64,000 bases of DNA. It comes from Pseudoalteromonas galatheae. GTDB lineage: Bacteria; Pseudomonadota; Gammaproteobacteria; Enterobacterales; Alteromonadaceae. Within the stretch, counting starts at the first letter, position 1. Every line of letters begins with the position of its first letter. Both the position numbers and the translations under genes were made by a program. Shown in pieces: positions 41,561 to 52,091 of the stretch. The notes below the pieces were generated by a model, which ran no database searches, was not told the DNA's origin, and was given only the letters and a program-made list of their open reading frames with translations. Location: assembly GCF_005886105.2 (NCBI RefSeq), contig NZ_PNCO02000002.1, forward strand, positions 1,105,001 through 1,169,000, read 5' to 3'.

Positions 41561-44212
41561 TTAGAACGTATAGGTTGCTTTTACATAGTAGAAACCACCA
41601 TTAATACCGTATGGTGAAGTCTCGTAGTATTTGCCACCCCAGTTGTTATTTGGGATACCTGTAGCGTCAAAGAAGTCTAGTTCTTCAGCATCTTGGTCAA
41701 AGATATTATTTGCACCAACAGATAGACTGATTGAATCTGTTGCATAGTAAGTAAGCTCTGCATCAAATGTGATTGTTGCACTTGCTGTTTTAGCTGTTGC
41801 ATCATAATCTACGTGGACACCTTGGTATTCACCAAAGTAGTTCATACGCACAAAACCTGAGAAGCTATCCCATTGCTGAGCCCAAGTTAATGTACCTCTG
41901 TGCTTAGGTAAGTCGTTTTCTAGACGAGATACCTTGAAGTCACCTGTAATCGCAGAGAAGCGATCAACTTCGGTTTCATTCCAGTTGTATGCTGCACTAA
42001 ATGTCGCATAACCACCCAGCATATCCATAGAGTAGTTACCAACTAAGTCGATACCTTGAGTCGTGGTATCGAAGTCATTAGTAAAGAAGCTCACCTGTGC
42101 TAAGTTGTCAACGTTCGGAACACCCGCCGCTTTAAGGGCATCTTTGTCAGCTTGGTCTAACTCTATCTTCTCTGACTGGCTTAGGCGGTCAGTTACTTCA
42201 ATGTTGTAGTAATCTAACGTAATAAATAAGTCGCCAGAACGATATACTGCGCCTAATGTGTAACTTTCAGATTCCTCCGGTTGAAGTTCCGTGCCGCCCA
42301 GTTGTAACGAAATTGGGTTTGTTGGTGGTAATAGCGCAGAGTCTACAAGTACACCACTACTTAAGTTTGTTTGTACGTTAGATACGTTAGCTTGACCTAC
42401 TGTGGGTGCACGGAAGCCGGTACTGATTGAACCACGAACTGAGAAGTCCTCTGTAACGTGGTACTGGCCCGTGATCTTAAAGTTAGTAGTCGAGCCAAAT
42501 GAATCATAGTCTTCATAACGCAGCGCCCAGCCCATCATGAAGTCTTCAGTAAATGGCGTTTCAATATCCACATAAGCGGCATAGTTACGGCGAGTGTACT
42601 CTCCTGCTGCAGAAGGTTTAAATCCAGGAAAACCGTTCGAACCAATACCAAAGCCTTGCTCTGTTAGCGGCCCTGCAATAAATGACGCTTCATCACCCGA
42701 AAGTACTTCAAATGTTTCTTCATGCCACTCAAGACCTGCAGCAACGTTTACATCGTAAGCAAGATCAAAGTCGTAACCTTTCGATACATCAAAATTAAAG
42801 TTCTTTTCTAGCTGAATATACTTACCTGGACTAAAGTCCATCGGAGTATCTGGACCTAATGAGGCATTCACCGTGTTAGTAATAAAATATCTAGATTCGT
42901 TGCGGCCAACAGAGCCACTCAAATCCCAATAGGCTCCCTCTAAGAAGCCATCTTTAAATTCACCTCTCACACCCATAGTTAAAGATGTATCTGTTATATT
43001 ACCACCGAAGTTTGGTGTAAATCCTGCTGGAAGGATTTGGTTAAATGCAAAACAGTTGGCAGCATCCAACTGCCCTAATGCCGTTGGATCTGGCAATCCA
43101 TTCGCTTGAAGTTCGACTACTGGACAGTCTAATTGTGCATCAAGGCCACCATCTAACGCACCTACTAACACTGTTGGTGTTGCCGCATCCCACAATTTTT
43201 GCTGTGCTTCGTCTGTTGCACTCCTTCTCATCGGTACGCCATTAACGAGTCTGATTGTACCGCCATAAACTCCGGGGCGAGTGGTTGGGTTTCGATAATA
43301 GAACCCACCTTTTACATCCCGTTCTGAGTAGTTACCGAACATGTAGAAGTGGGCGTTATCTGTAACGTCTACACCAACATTACCAAAAATACTGATGTCG
43401 TCTTTGATTTCGGGTGCACCCCAAATTTGTGCTGGATCTGCAACGCCTTCTAAGCCAGCTCCCGCAAATGCTGCTGCATCAGGACGCTGAACACTGCGGC
43501 TAGTTGCATCGGCCTCTTTATATTGAAAGCTTAGGTTAGCAAAGCCATCATCCGTAAATGGTAGACCCACGTTACCTTCGATAACCGTTGTATCGCCGTC
43601 ACCTTCGTAGTATTCACCTTGACGAATAGAGAACGAGCCCCCTTCGCTTGCGTCTTTTAGTACAAAGTTCATTACACCCGCGATAGCATCTGAACCGTAC
43701 TGCGCGGCAGCACCGTCGCGAAGTACCTCCACTTGTTTAAGCGCGATACTAGGGATCACTGAAATATCAGGACCTTGAGCACCATCGTTAATCCCACCGC
43801 CTAAAAAGGCAATAACCGACGAACGGTGGCGACGCTTACCGTTTAACAAAATCAGCGTACTATCCGCAGGCAATCCGCGTAAGTTAGCTGGTCTTACTAA
43901 AGTCGCTGCATCACTGATAGGGTTCGCGTGTACGTTCAAAGACGGTACAGAACCTTTCAGTAGCTCGAGCATGTCAGAACCTGCCGCCTTTGACATATCT
44001 TCTGCACCGATGATGTCGATAGGGACCGGTGACTCACCCACAGAGCGAGGTGCAGCCCGAGAGCCAACTACGGCGATTTTTTCGATTTTTTCATCTGACT
44101 TTGCTTGATTGGCTTCTTCAGCCATTACGGTCGTGGTAAGAAGTGACGTAGTTGCTGCAGAAGCGAGCGCGAAGCGAATTGCACGGCGCAGCGTGTTACT
44201 TTTTAGTTTCAT
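41561..44212 (-). CDS. TonB-dependent outer-membrane receptor
   Basis: 883 aa from the ATG at 44212 (MKLKSNTLRRAIRFALASAA, signal peptide to about MAEE); a start further upstream would spoil the signal. Plug domain from VGSRAAPRSVGESPVPIDIIG with RGLPADSTLILLNGKRRHRS and VEVLRDGAAAQYGSDAIAGVMNFVLK; barrel with a final Phe strand (YYVKATYTF). Size and plug sequence match the large Alteromonadales receptors often tied to uptake of oligosaccharide or other bulky nutrients. Substrate not identifiable; no neighbouring sugar enzymes. Terminator follows. Confidence 0.93.
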   Translation of the reverse strand: MKLKSNTLRRAIRFALASAATTSLLTTTVMAEEANQAKSDEKIEKIAVVGSRAAPRSVGESPVPIDIIGAEDMSKAAGSDMLELLKGSVPSLNVHANPISDAATLVRPANLRGLPADSTLILLNGKRRHRSSVIAFLGGGINDGAQGPDISVIPSIALKQVEVLRDGAAAQYGSDAIAGVMNFVLKDASEGGSFSIRQGEYYEGDGDTTVIEGNVGLPFTDDGFANLSFQYKEADATSRSVQRPDAAAFAGAGLEGVADPAQIWGAPEIKDDISIFGNVGVDVTDNAHFYMFGNYSERDVKGGFYYRNPTTRPGVYGGTIRLVNGVPMRRSATDEAQQKLWDAATPTVLVGALDGGLDAQLDCPVVELQANGLPDPTALGQLDAANCFAFNQILPAGFTPNFGGNITDTSLTMGVRGEFKDGFLEGAYWDLSGSVGRNESRYFITNTVNASLGPDTPMDFSPGKYIQLEKNFNFDVSKGYDFDLAYDVNVAAGLEWHEETFEVLSGDEASFIAGPLTEQGFGIGSNGFPGFKPSAAGEYTRRNYAAYVDIETPFTEDFMMGWALRYEDYDSFGSTTNFKITGQYHVTEDFSVRGSISTGFRAPTVGQANVSNVQTNLSSGVLVDSALLPPTNPISLQLGGTELQPEESESYTLGAVYRSGDLFITLDYYNIEVTDRLSQSEKIELDQADKDALKAAGVPNVDNLAQVSFFTNDFDTTTQGIDLVGNYSMDMLGGYATFSAAYNWNETEVDRFSAITGDFKVSRLENDLPKHRGTLTWAQQWDSFSGFVRMNYFGEYQGVHVDYDATAKTASATITFDAELTYYATDSISLSVGANNIFDQDAEELDFFDATGIPNNNWGGKYYETSPYGINGGFYYVKATYTF

Positions 44213-44744
44213 CCTGTTTCCCCAGTTGATTGTTGTTGTCATACCAATAAAAAGGTCATTTATAATATTTTTACCTTTAATACACATATAATTTAATTTG
44301 CAGTGTGTTGGCAAGCGCTTTTTTAAAATTAGCAGCGATTTTTAAAACTGCAACTTTCTTAATAACTTTTTGTTTAAGCTAAGAAGAGTTGCAGAAATTG
44401 AATGGTAAGTTATTGTTGAAAGTGAAATTTTGAGCCGTTTAACTACTTTTCAAGACAAACACCCAGTAGCTTAAAATTTATCGTTTCAAAACTTAGCGAG
44501 TTTCGTGAAGTTTCATTATTCAGTTTTTGTAGATTAATTGAACAATCCTGAACGGCTAGTCTTTGCGTGTATGATTATTGTACATCTTTGTATGGTAACT
44601 GAGGTCGATTTTGCTCTAATTCATTATTTTGCACACTTTACGTATAACTTTGCTGGCTAGAATGGGTAATTTGTACCATTGGCTAATAGCTAAAGTGCTG
44701 ATAATTTTGATAGACTCTAGTCAACACTATATTTGAGTTCACTA
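44213..44744. other. Intergenic region between divergent genes, no gene seen
   Basis: About 530 AT-rich bases between the receptor gene and the LETM1-like gene. A long imperfect hairpin (TGCAACTTTCTTA at 44349-44361 pairing with TAAGAAGAGTTGCA ending 44393) stands out; it may be a terminator-like or regulatory stem. Promoters of both genes must lie here but I cannot place them. Confidence 0.5.
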
Positions 44745-45119
44745 ATGAAGCTGATCAAAGTTGTCCATAAGGCACCGATGCGCGTTGCTCGGATCAGTAA
44801 ACGCAGACAGCAAATGAGGTTGCGTAGGGCGATGATTGCGCTTAAATGCGCACTAGAGCAAGAGAAACAAGAAACTAAAGAGATGCTTGAAATCTACAAG
44901 CGATATACCTTGGGGCGAGCGCAGAAGTCTGAGCTCAAAACGGCGAATGCCCAGCTTGTGGATATTCTTAAAGGGCTTGGACTTGGTGTGTTTGCGGTTT
45001 TACCTTTTGCCCCCATTACTATTCCGATCATCGTTAAGGTTGGTCAATTAGTAGGTGTAGATGTGTTGCCTAGCTCATTCAATTTGAAAAAAAAGCCGAC
45101 AAAAACCAAGGAACAGTGA
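44745..45119 (+). CDS. LETM1-like domain protein
   Basis: 124 aa from the ATG at 44745 (MKLIKVVHKAPMRVARISK). Basic helical N-terminus, then NAQLVDILKGLGLGVFAVLPFAPITIPIIVKVGQLVGVDVLPSSF (about 66-110), which matches the LETM1 ribosome-binding-like domain consensus. Contains one hydrophobic segment. Function in bacteria not known. A short protein typical of Alteromonadales and Vibrio genomes upstream of peptidase genes. Confidence 0.78.
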   Translation: MKLIKVVHKAPMRVARISKRRQQMRLRRAMIALKCALEQEKQETKEMLEIYKRYTLGRAQKSELKTANAQLVDILKGLGLGVFAVLPFAPITIPIIVKVGQLVGVDVLPSSFNLKKKPTKTKEQ

Positions 45120-45174
45120 ATTTTCTTTTTAGCCTTGGTAATCTAAGTACGAACATAATAAATTTGAGGCCTAC

Positions 45175-46536
45175 ATGAACAATCTACTCGTTCAATCTGC
45201 TATGGGTACACCCATTTCAATCTTCTCCGCTGCAGAATTAGCGTCATGGCAAGCGCAGCAGTCAAACACGATACAGCTTTTCGTGAAAACCGCACAATTT
45301 CAATCACAAAAAACCATTCTTATTCCGAATGCTGAATCTGGGGAAGTAGAACGAGTTATTGTGATTTCAGAAGAAGATGACTTTTGGTTATTGGGCGATC
45401 TTGCAAAGCAGCTTCCAAAAGGCACTTATTTTATTGATACTGCTTCTGAGCAAGTTGAAAACCACGCGATTGCGTTTTTACTGGGTGCGTATCAATTCTC
45501 TGCGTATAAAGAATTACCGGCGGTTGAAGCAAAACTTGCTATCAAAGATATTAAGACATATTCCAAGGTAAAAGCGTCTGTGGAGTCTATTTATCTTGCA
45601 CGAGACCTTGTAAACACACCTGCGGCCGATATGATGCCTCAGCACATGGCTGAAGTAATGGATGAACTTGCCGAGCAATATGGCGCATCATTTGAGCAAA
45701 TCATTGGTGATGAGTTGTTAGAACAAAACTACCCAACGATCCACATGGTAGGCCGTGCGAGTGACAATGCTCCGCGTTTGCTTGATTTACGTTGGGGTGA
45801 TGAAAACCACGCAAAACTTACTTTAGTTGGTAAAGGCGTATGTTTTGACTCTGGTGGTCTGGACTTAAAACCTGCGTCTGGAATGCGTAATATGAAAAAA
45901 GACATGGGTGGAGCGGCTCATGTTATTGCGCTGGCCAACATGATTATGGCGGCAAAACTGCCTGTTAGATTACGCGTACTTATTCCTGCGGTAGAAAATG
46001 CGGTGTCTCGCAATGCCTTTAGGCCAGGTGATGTGATCAAAACACGTAAAGGTATTACGGTTGAAATTGACAATACCGATGCCGAAGGACGCTTGGTTTT
46101 ATGTGACGCATTGGCCGAAGCACAAACTGAAGCGCCAGAGTTATTGATAGATTTTGCGACCTTGACCGGTGCATGTCGCATTGCCCTTGGTACTGAACTT
46201 CCTGGTTTTTATTCTACAGATCAAGCTATTTCGTCTGAGCTAATGGAAATTGGTCTGGGTAATGCGGATCCTATCTGGCAATTGCCTTTGTTTGCTCAAT
46301 ATAAGGCACTGTTCAAGAGCGATATCGCCGATATTGCCAACTGTGGTTCGACGCCGTTTGGTGGCTCAATAACAGCTGCACTTTATCTAAAAGAATTTGT
46401 TGAGCCTGCCACGACACCTTGGCTACATTTTGATGTGATGGCTTGGAACGTAAGAGCGTTACCGGGAAGACCTGTTGGTGGTGAGGCATTGGGTCTTAGA
46501 ACCGTGTTTAGTTATCTTGAGAAAAAGTTCAGCTAG
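45175..46536 (+). CDS. M17 leucyl aminopeptidase family protein
   Basis: 453 aa. The metal-binding core is intact: GKGVCFDSGGLDLKPASGM (K220, D225), KKDMGGAAH (D243) and the M17 signature NTDAEGRL (300-307). An N-terminal regulatory domain precedes it. Slightly shorter than PepA (about 500 aa) and close to the PepB-like class. It removes N-terminal residues from peptides in the cytoplasm. A terminator follows the stop. Confidence 0.93.
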   Translation: MNNLLVQSAMGTPISIFSAAELASWQAQQSNTIQLFVKTAQFQSQKTILIPNAESGEVERVIVISEEDDFWLLGDLAKQLPKGTYFIDTASEQVENHAIAFLLGAYQFSAYKELPAVEAKLAIKDIKTYSKVKASVESIYLARDLVNTPAADMMPQHMAEVMDELAEQYGASFEQIIGDELLEQNYPTIHMVGRASDNAPRLLDLRWGDENHAKLTLVGKGVCFDSGGLDLKPASGMRNMKKDMGGAAHVIALANMIMAAKLPVRLRVLIPAVENAVSRNAFRPGDVIKTRKGITVEIDNTDAEGRLVLCDALAEAQTEAPELLIDFATLTGACRIALGTELPGFYSTDQAISSELMEIGLGNADPIWQLPLFAQYKALFKSDIADIANCGSTPFGGSITAALYLKEFVEPATTPWLHFDVMAWNVRALPGRPVGGEALGLRTVFSYLEKKFS

Positions 46537-46556
46537 TCGCAAAGTCTAAAATCTAT

Positions 46557-46586
46557 AAAAAGCCCAGCTATGTCAGCTGGGCTTTT
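46557..46586 (+). terminator. Bidirectional terminator between aminopeptidase and pepD
   Basis: AAAAGCCCAGCT / AGCTGGGCTTTT around ATGTC; T runs on both strands serve the convergent genes on either side. Confidence 0.88.
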
Positions 46587-46631
46587 AGTTTGTCTAATAA
46601 CCGAATTGGTATAATTAATTTTAGATTAGTT

Positions 46632-48104
46632 TTACTGCTTTTCAGGAATGTTCTCTAAGATCCCTTTCATTTGCTGCCAATATAGACCAACGCTTGAAAT
46701 TTCTACTTTTTCCTCAGGAGAGTGTGGAAATTTGATCGTTGGACCAAAAGAAATCATATCCATGTTCGGGTAAGGCTTTTTGAACAAACCACATTCAAGA
46801 CCTGCATGAATAACCATAATATGTGGTTTTTCACCGTAGATTGATTCATACATATCACGGAAAATAGCTAATACTTCTGAGCTTGGATCAGGCTTCCAGC
46901 CTGGGTAAGCACCACTAAATTCAATGTCAGCTTGCGTCAGCTCAGCCAGTGAGCGCAGCATACCCTCGACATCACTGCGACCAGAATCAATTAATGAACG
47001 GATCAGACATAGGACTTCTAGAGTGTTATCTGTAGTAGAAATTACGCCCATATTAAGTGAGGTTTCAACAACACCTGGAATATCGTCGCTCATGCGTACA
47101 ACACCATTAGGGCAAGCGTTAAGAAGCGCTAAGACTTTGCTTTGGGAAGCTTGGCTCATTGGCAATGTGCTAGTTGTTGAAGTGCTGAGTGCAAACGTGA
47201 TCCCAGTTTCTATGGCACATAATTCTTGCTTAATGATAGTTTCATAAGCTTCAATCAGCGCTTGGAACTCGCTTATTTGCGCTTCATCAAAACTAATGAG
47301 TGCGTATGCTTCGCGCGGAATTGCATTGCGTAGGGAGCCGCCTCTGATCTCGATAAGTCTTAGATCAAAGTCTGCGATATGGTGCTTTAGGAATCTTGCG
47401 AGCAATTTATTGGCGTTGGCACGGCCGGTGTGAATGTCGACGCCAGAGTGTCCGCCACGTAAGCCTTTTAGAGACAGCTCAAAGATTTGATGGTGTTTGG
47501 GTAACACTTCTCGCGCGAGTTGTAGAGTTAAGGATGCATCTACACCACCTGCGCAACCCATGTAGATCTCGCCTTCTTGCTCGGAATCGGTGTTGAGCAG
47601 GATTTCACCTTCTAACCAGCCAGATTGCAAACCAAACGCGCCGCTCATACCTGCTTCTTCATCAACGGTTAGTAACACCTCAAGTGGACCATGCTTAATA
47701 TCGTCAGCGTCTAATACGGCTAAACATGATGCCATGCCGATACCATTGTCTGCACCTAGCGTAGTACCAGTTGCGGTTACCCAGCCATTATCAACATACG
47801 GCTTGATTGGATCGGTAACGAAGTTGTGTGCTGTATCGTCATTCTTTTGTGGCACCATATCAATGTGCGCTTGCAATACAACGGGCTTACGATTTTCCAT
47901 ACCACTTGTCGCAGGCTTTTTGATGAACACATTACCAGTTTCATCACGACGTACGTCTAAATTTTTGCTTTTAGCCCAGTCAACAATAAAGTTTGCTAGT
48001 GCTTCTTCGTGTTTTGAAGGGTGGGGAATGGCACAAATTTGGTCAAAAAACTTCCAAATTGCTTGTGGTTCTAATTGACTGATCTCGGTATGCGCTTTGA
48101 GCAC
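46632..48104 (-). CDS. pepD: Cytosol nonspecific dipeptidase (aminoacyl-histidine dipeptidase)
   Basis: 490 aa from the GTG at 48104, with GGAG 6 bases upstream; the upstream frame is not conserved-looking. M20 family: VLQAHIDMVPQ (H80, D82), LGADNGIGMA (D119), TVDEEAGMSG (E149/E150), later DTNSEQEGE-like LLNTDSEQEGEIYMGCAGG and a C-terminal HAGLECGLF. A binuclear zinc enzyme that hydrolyses Xaa-His and other dipeptides. Length is normal. Confidence 0.94.
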   Translation of the reverse strand: MLKAHTEISQLEPQAIWKFFDQICAIPHPSKHEEALANFIVDWAKSKNLDVRRDETGNVFIKKPATSGMENRKPVVLQAHIDMVPQKNDDTAHNFVTDPIKPYVDNGWVTATGTTLGADNGIGMASCLAVLDADDIKHGPLEVLLTVDEEAGMSGAFGLQSGWLEGEILLNTDSEQEGEIYMGCAGGVDASLTLQLAREVLPKHHQIFELSLKGLRGGHSGVDIHTGRANANKLLARFLKHHIADFDLRLIEIRGGSLRNAIPREAYALISFDEAQISEFQALIEAYETIIKQELCAIETGITFALSTSTTSTLPMSQASQSKVLALLNACPNGVVRMSDDIPGVVETSLNMGVISTTDNTLEVLCLIRSLIDSGRSDVEGMLRSLAELTQADIEFSGAYPGWKPDPSSEVLAIFRDMYESIYGEKPHIMVIHAGLECGLFKKPYPNMDMISFGPTIKFPHSPEEKVEISSVGLYWQQMKGILENIPEKQ

Positions 48105-48211
48105 AGTAGACTCCTTGGATGAGCGATAATAATATTGCAATATTACCACCCACCCAAGGGCAAAATCGAGCAATTAACTCTAAGTTTCAGTACTTAGGGA
48201 GAATAGCCTAC

Positions 48212-49282
48212 TTATTGAGCTTTACTTGCAGCGACTGCTGGTGCTACTAATTCAAGGCCGGTTTTATTGCAATCTGGTAAACGCGCATCCGACTTTGTGA
48301 TTGGAGTCGTTCTTTCTCCCCACTTTAAATAGCTGGCAGCCCAAGTTAAGCCCGCGCCAAATGCCGCAGACATAATATTAGCGTGTGGTTTAATCATGCC
48401 ATTTTCTACAGCTTCACACAGTGCAATTGCAATTGTAGCAGCAGAGGTATTACCGTATTTGTCGATATTAACCATGACTTTATCATCTGCAATTTCTAGG
48501 CGATTTTGAATAGCTTGAATGATGCGGAGGTTAGCCTGATGAGGGATAAGTACATCTATGTCGTTTAGTGATAACTGTGCTTGGCTGAGTACGTCATCAC
48601 ATGCGTCACTCATACCTTTTACAGCACGCTTAAATATTTCACGTCCTTCAAAAGACAGAGCAGAAGGCCCAGTGCCGGCGCAGCGGTCCATATCAGTACC
48701 ATAGTTTGGAATGTGCAATATACTTCTATCTGTGCTATCACAGCCAGTCTTAGTGCCTAAGAGCCCGGTTGGCTCGTCACTTGCTTCAAGCACGACTGCA
48801 CCTGCACCATCGCCAAATAATACTGCGCTGTCACGCTTTGCCCAGTTTACATACCAGATCATACGTTCCGCAGCGACAACAACTGCTCTTTTAATCATAC
48901 CTGCTTGGATCTGTGCAGTAGCATTTTGTAATGCATACAAAAAGCCCGAACACGCTGCATTCGTATCACACGCCGCAGCACCAACAGCACCAATATTTTT
49001 TTGTACTAAAGAAGCTGTATTCGCTACCATAGTTGACGGTGTACAGGTTGCGAGTAGAACAAGGTCAATATCTTTACCCTCAAGTCCTGCACATGCCAAT
49101 GCGTGTTGACTTGCTACCGTTGCAAGTTCAGCAGTGCTAACATGGCTAACGCGTCTAGATCTGATACCTGTTCTCGTATTTATCCATTCATCATTGGTGT
49201 CAACAATAGTACTAATTTCATCATTACTGATGCTCGCTGGTGGAATACACTTTCCCCAGCCGGTGATTTTTGCATAAACCAT
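48212..49282 (-). CDS. Beta-ketoacyl-ACP synthase III (FabH family)
   Basis: 356 aa from the ATG at 49282. Catalytic triad Cys111 (NAACSGF), His248 (IPHQANLR) and Asn278 (YGNTSAAT). The sequence is normal through residue 330 but carries an extra 25-residue tail. FabH proteins start fatty acid synthesis by joining acetyl-CoA and malonyl-ACP; the solitary location, away from a fab cluster, suggests a second copy or a dedicated branch. Substrate choice is not evident. Confidence 0.92.
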   Translation of the reverse strand: MVYAKITGWGKCIPPASISNDEISTIVDTNDEWINTRTGIRSRRVSHVSTAELATVASQHALACAGLEGKDIDLVLLATCTPSTMVANTASLVQKNIGAVGAAACDTNAACSGFLYALQNATAQIQAGMIKRAVVVAAERMIWYVNWAKRDSAVLFGDGAGAVVLEASDEPTGLLGTKTGCDSTDRSILHIPNYGTDMDRCAGTGPSALSFEGREIFKRAVKGMSDACDDVLSQAQLSLNDIDVLIPHQANLRIIQAIQNRLEIADDKVMVNIDKYGNTSAATIAIALCEAVENGMIKPHANIMSAAFGAGLTWAASYLKWGERTTPITKSDARLPDCNKTGLELVAPAVAASKAQ

Positions 49283-49462
49283 AGTGTCTCTTAATCTAAT
49301 CCGACCAGTTGGCCAATTTTTCATTTATACCAAATCCTTCACAGTATTGCCATAAAAGCGAAGCTATGGTGTGTATTGGTGCAATATAACTGACCTCGAT
49401 CACACCTATTTTTGTTAGATTAGGTATAATCTTTTCATCTTAGCTCAGACCCGTTCATTTTC

Positions 49463-50710
49463 ATGAAAATTGCTTTTTCTCCCAATTCTGCATTGGGCCA
49501 ACTGTTGTTGTTACGGTCAGTGGCAATCGTTATCCAAATTGTGATGCTTGCCATAGCCGCTGTCGTATTTGGTAAACAATTTGATTTTGTTGCGGTGGTG
49601 GGAGTGGTGGCTGCGGAGTCGGCATTTCAGCTGTTAAGTATTTACGCCTATCGTAACACAAAAGAAGCAGCGCCCATTGGCATGACAATGCAATTGTTGG
49701 CGGACATTTTGTTTCTTACTATTTTATTAGATCTGACCGGCGGAGCGACCAATGCGTTCGTGTCTTTGTTGGTACTGCCAACCGTTATTGCAGCAGTAAC
49801 GATCCCAACTATCAACATGTTGATGGTGTCGGCTGGGGCGATTGGCGCTTACCTTTATCTTTATATAAAAATGTCTCATGAACATGTTCATCATATGGAC
49901 ATGAGCACTCATTTGCTCGGTATGTTAGTTAACTTTACTTTCACTATCATAGTTGTTGTTACCGTGGTGAGCATATTGGTAAAGCAAAATCGAAAAAAAG
50001 AGCGGGCGATCGCCTTGCTAAGAGAGCAGCAGTTACAGCAAGAGCAATTAATCGCATTAGGCAGTGCGGCCGCACAAGCGACCCATCAACTCGCCACGCC
50101 AATCGCACACTTGGCTCTATTACACGAAGAGCTGGATGAGTCGTACCCAAAAGAGCCCTGTGTTCAAGAAATGTCAGAACCTCTTGGGAAATGTAAGGAG
50201 CAGCTTAATGTCTTTAGAGAATTCACTGAGTATTTAAAGTCAGCGTCTAAACAACTGATAACCATAAAGCATTTTGCTGAGCAGTTAAAAGAATTGACGA
50301 ATTTACAATTTCCACAGCAGCATTTTCGATTCGATATCACTAATGTTCAAGGGGCGCTTTGCGATGATCCTATGTTGATGCCTTCGATTTTAAATCTTAT
50401 TAGTAACGGTGTGCGAGCAAATGAGCAAGCAAAACAAACTGACATCGACGTGATATTTACCTCACAACTGACAGAACATGTGATCACCATACTTGATAGA
50501 GGGGAGGGGATCGCAAAAGAAAAGCTAGCGCAATTGGGCCATAATGTCGTGAGCAGCGAATCAGGACTTGGTATGGCGGTGCTGCTCAGTCATGCGACAA
50601 TTGAACGGCTTGGTGGACACCTAATAATTGAAAGCGATGTGAGCTTTGGGACAAAATGTACGATTAAACTACCAAGGGTAAGTGATGAAGTTACTGCTTG
50701 TAGAAGATGA
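49463..50710 (+). CDS. RegB/PrrB-type sensor histidine kinase
   Basis: 415 aa. Six predicted membrane helices within residues 12-174. GGATNAF at 93-99 matches the RegB quinone-site heptapeptide GGxxNPF except for A in place of P. The H-box is QATHQLATPIAHL (His208), followed by N, G1 (DRGEGI) and G2 (ESGLGMAVLLS). It should sense redox state at the membrane and phosphorylate the adjacent regulator. Overlaps the regulator gene by 26 bp. Confidence 0.9.
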   Translation: MKIAFSPNSALGQLLLLRSVAIVIQIVMLAIAAVVFGKQFDFVAVVGVVAAESAFQLLSIYAYRNTKEAAPIGMTMQLLADILFLTILLDLTGGATNAFVSLLVLPTVIAAVTIPTINMLMVSAGAIGAYLYLYIKMSHEHVHHMDMSTHLLGMLVNFTFTIIVVVTVVSILVKQNRKKERAIALLREQQLQQEQLIALGSAAAQATHQLATPIAHLALLHEELDESYPKEPCVQEMSEPLGKCKEQLNVFREFTEYLKSASKQLITIKHFAEQLKELTNLQFPQQHFRFDITNVQGALCDDPMLMPSILNLISNGVRANEQAKQTDIDVIFTSQLTEHVITILDRGEGIAKEKLAQLGHNVVSSESGLGMAVLLSHATIERLGGHLIIESDVSFGTKCTIKLPRVSDEVTACRR

Positions 50711-51200
50711 TGTGCCTTATGCACAGACATTGATAAGGCGCTTGGAAAAACAAGCATTTAGTGTTGAACATGTTACTTCCATTGAAGATATGCAGGTGGC
50801 GTGTAAACAAGAGGTTTTCGGCTACATATTATTGGATATGAAACTTGGCGAGGCCAACTCAATAAACTTCATAACACAAATCAAGCAGCTCAATGCAAAT
50901 GCTCGCATTGTATTATTAACGGGTTATGCCAGTATTGCGACTGCGGTTGAGGCGATAAAATTGGGCGCTGACGACTATTTAACTAAACCTGCAAGCACCA
51001 GCTTGATAGTACAAACGCTATTGGGAGAGAAAGGCCAAGAAATTGTTGAAGAAGTCATGTCTCCAGAACGACTAGAGTGGGAACATATTCAGCAAGTTTT
51101 AAAGGCAAATGAAGGTAATATCTCTGAAACCGCGCGGCAACTTAACATGCACAGAAGAACACTGCAGAGGAAATTACAAAAGAAACCTGTTTATAAGTAA
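50685..51200 (+). CDS. PrrA/RegA/ActR-type response regulator
   Basis: 171 aa. Receiver domain with D8/D9, phospho-acceptor D51 (LLDMKLGEANSI), T79 and K101 (LTKPAS). After a short linker, a Fis-type HTH (ANEGNISETARQLNMHRRTLQRKLQKK) ends the protein, as in RegA. The start used is the ATG at 50685; the GTG one codon earlier is also possible. Forms a two-component pair with the kinase before it; likely controls respiratory or energy genes. Confidence 0.92.
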   Translation: MKLLLVEDDVPYAQTLIRRLEKQAFSVEHVTSIEDMQVACKQEVFGYILLDMKLGEANSINFITQIKQLNANARIVLLTGYASIATAVEAIKLGADDYLTKPASTSLIVQTLLGEKGQEIVEEVMSPERLEWEHIQQVLKANEGNISETARQLNMHRRTLQRKLQKKPVYK

Positions 51201-51251
51201 GTTTTCACTTATACTCATTATTAAATAAAATGAAATATGCTGAGTTAGTCG

Positions 51252-51662
51252 ATGATACTTTCATTTGAAGCATTAAACCTTTGGGCAATTATTCTCGCCG
51301 CTTTGTCTTCCTTTATGTTAGGTGGTATTTGGTATTCTCCCATGCTGTTTCAAAAAGCGTGGATGGAGGGGTGTGGATTGACAGAGCTTGACTTACAAGC
51401 GAGCGATCCGAAGATGACTTTTGGTGTTGCATTTCTGCTGTCTTTGCTATCCGCTGTGTTTATGGCGGTGATGCTTGATCTATCGCTCTCTTTGCTTGCG
51501 GCTACGGGAGTTGGACTTGGTGTAGGGATCTTTTTCGTCGCCTGTTCATTAGGAATAAGCTATATATTTGAGCAACGCCCGATGAAACTGTTTTTAGTCA
51601 ATGGTGGCTATCACGTGTTACAGTTTACGCTCATTGCATTTATACTAAAGATCATGAGTTAA
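51252..51662 (+). CDS. DUF1761 membrane protein
   Basis: 136 aa, four membrane spans; ALSSFMLGGIWYSPMLFQKAWMEG near 17-40 is the family motif. Function unknown. Follows the two-component pair by 50 bp. Confidence 0.85.
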   Translation: MILSFEALNLWAIILAALSSFMLGGIWYSPMLFQKAWMEGCGLTELDLQASDPKMTFGVAFLLSLLSAVFMAVMLDLSLSLLAATGVGLGVGIFFVACSLGISYIFEQRPMKLFLVNGGYHVLQFTLIAFILKIMS

Positions 51663-51668
51663 TTCGGT

Positions 51669-51920
51669 ATGGCAAAACCCAATAAAAAAGGCCCAGTTAG
51701 AACTGTTGATATTTATTGTTCTGGGTGTCGCCATCAGCTCTTTAAGTATCGTAAGGGGGGTAAGGGTAGCCTAGTTAAATGTTTCAAAGAACGGATCACC
51801 CAAGACTTTACGACCAACCAAATAAACTGCCCCAATTGTGAGCAAGAATTTGCCCGTGATACGCTAGTGAGAGGTGCGCCAGCACTGAAAATAATCGGTG
51901 GCAAGGTAACCTTCAAGTAA
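51669..51920 (+). CDS. Conserved zinc-ribbon protein
   Basis: 83 aa with CSGC at 17-20 (YCSGCRHQLFKYRKGGKGSLVKCFKERI) and CPNC at 53-56. A small basic protein seen in many gammaproteobacteria. Six bases after the DUF1761 stop, so probably cotranscribed. Role unknown. Confidence 0.8.
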   Translation: MAKPNKKGPVRTVDIYCSGCRHQLFKYRKGGKGSLVKCFKERITQDFTTNQINCPNCEQEFARDTLVRGAPALKIIGGKVTFK

Positions 51921-52091
51921 CGATTACTTCAATTTTCATAGCTCACCTTCTGCTGTTATCAGACAAATGTCCTGTATTGAATTTTCCAATTTGTTACTAT
52001 CTCGCCGTTTGGCTTTGCTGTTTCAATGAATGAAAATGACCCTTCCCATGGAGCTGGGCCAGCCTATTGGGTCTTGCAAAATGGAAAAAAC

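Noticed and set aside
44349..44393. Small regulatory RNA in the 44.2-44.7 kb gap
   Set aside because: Only a single imperfect hairpin is visible, without promoter or T run.
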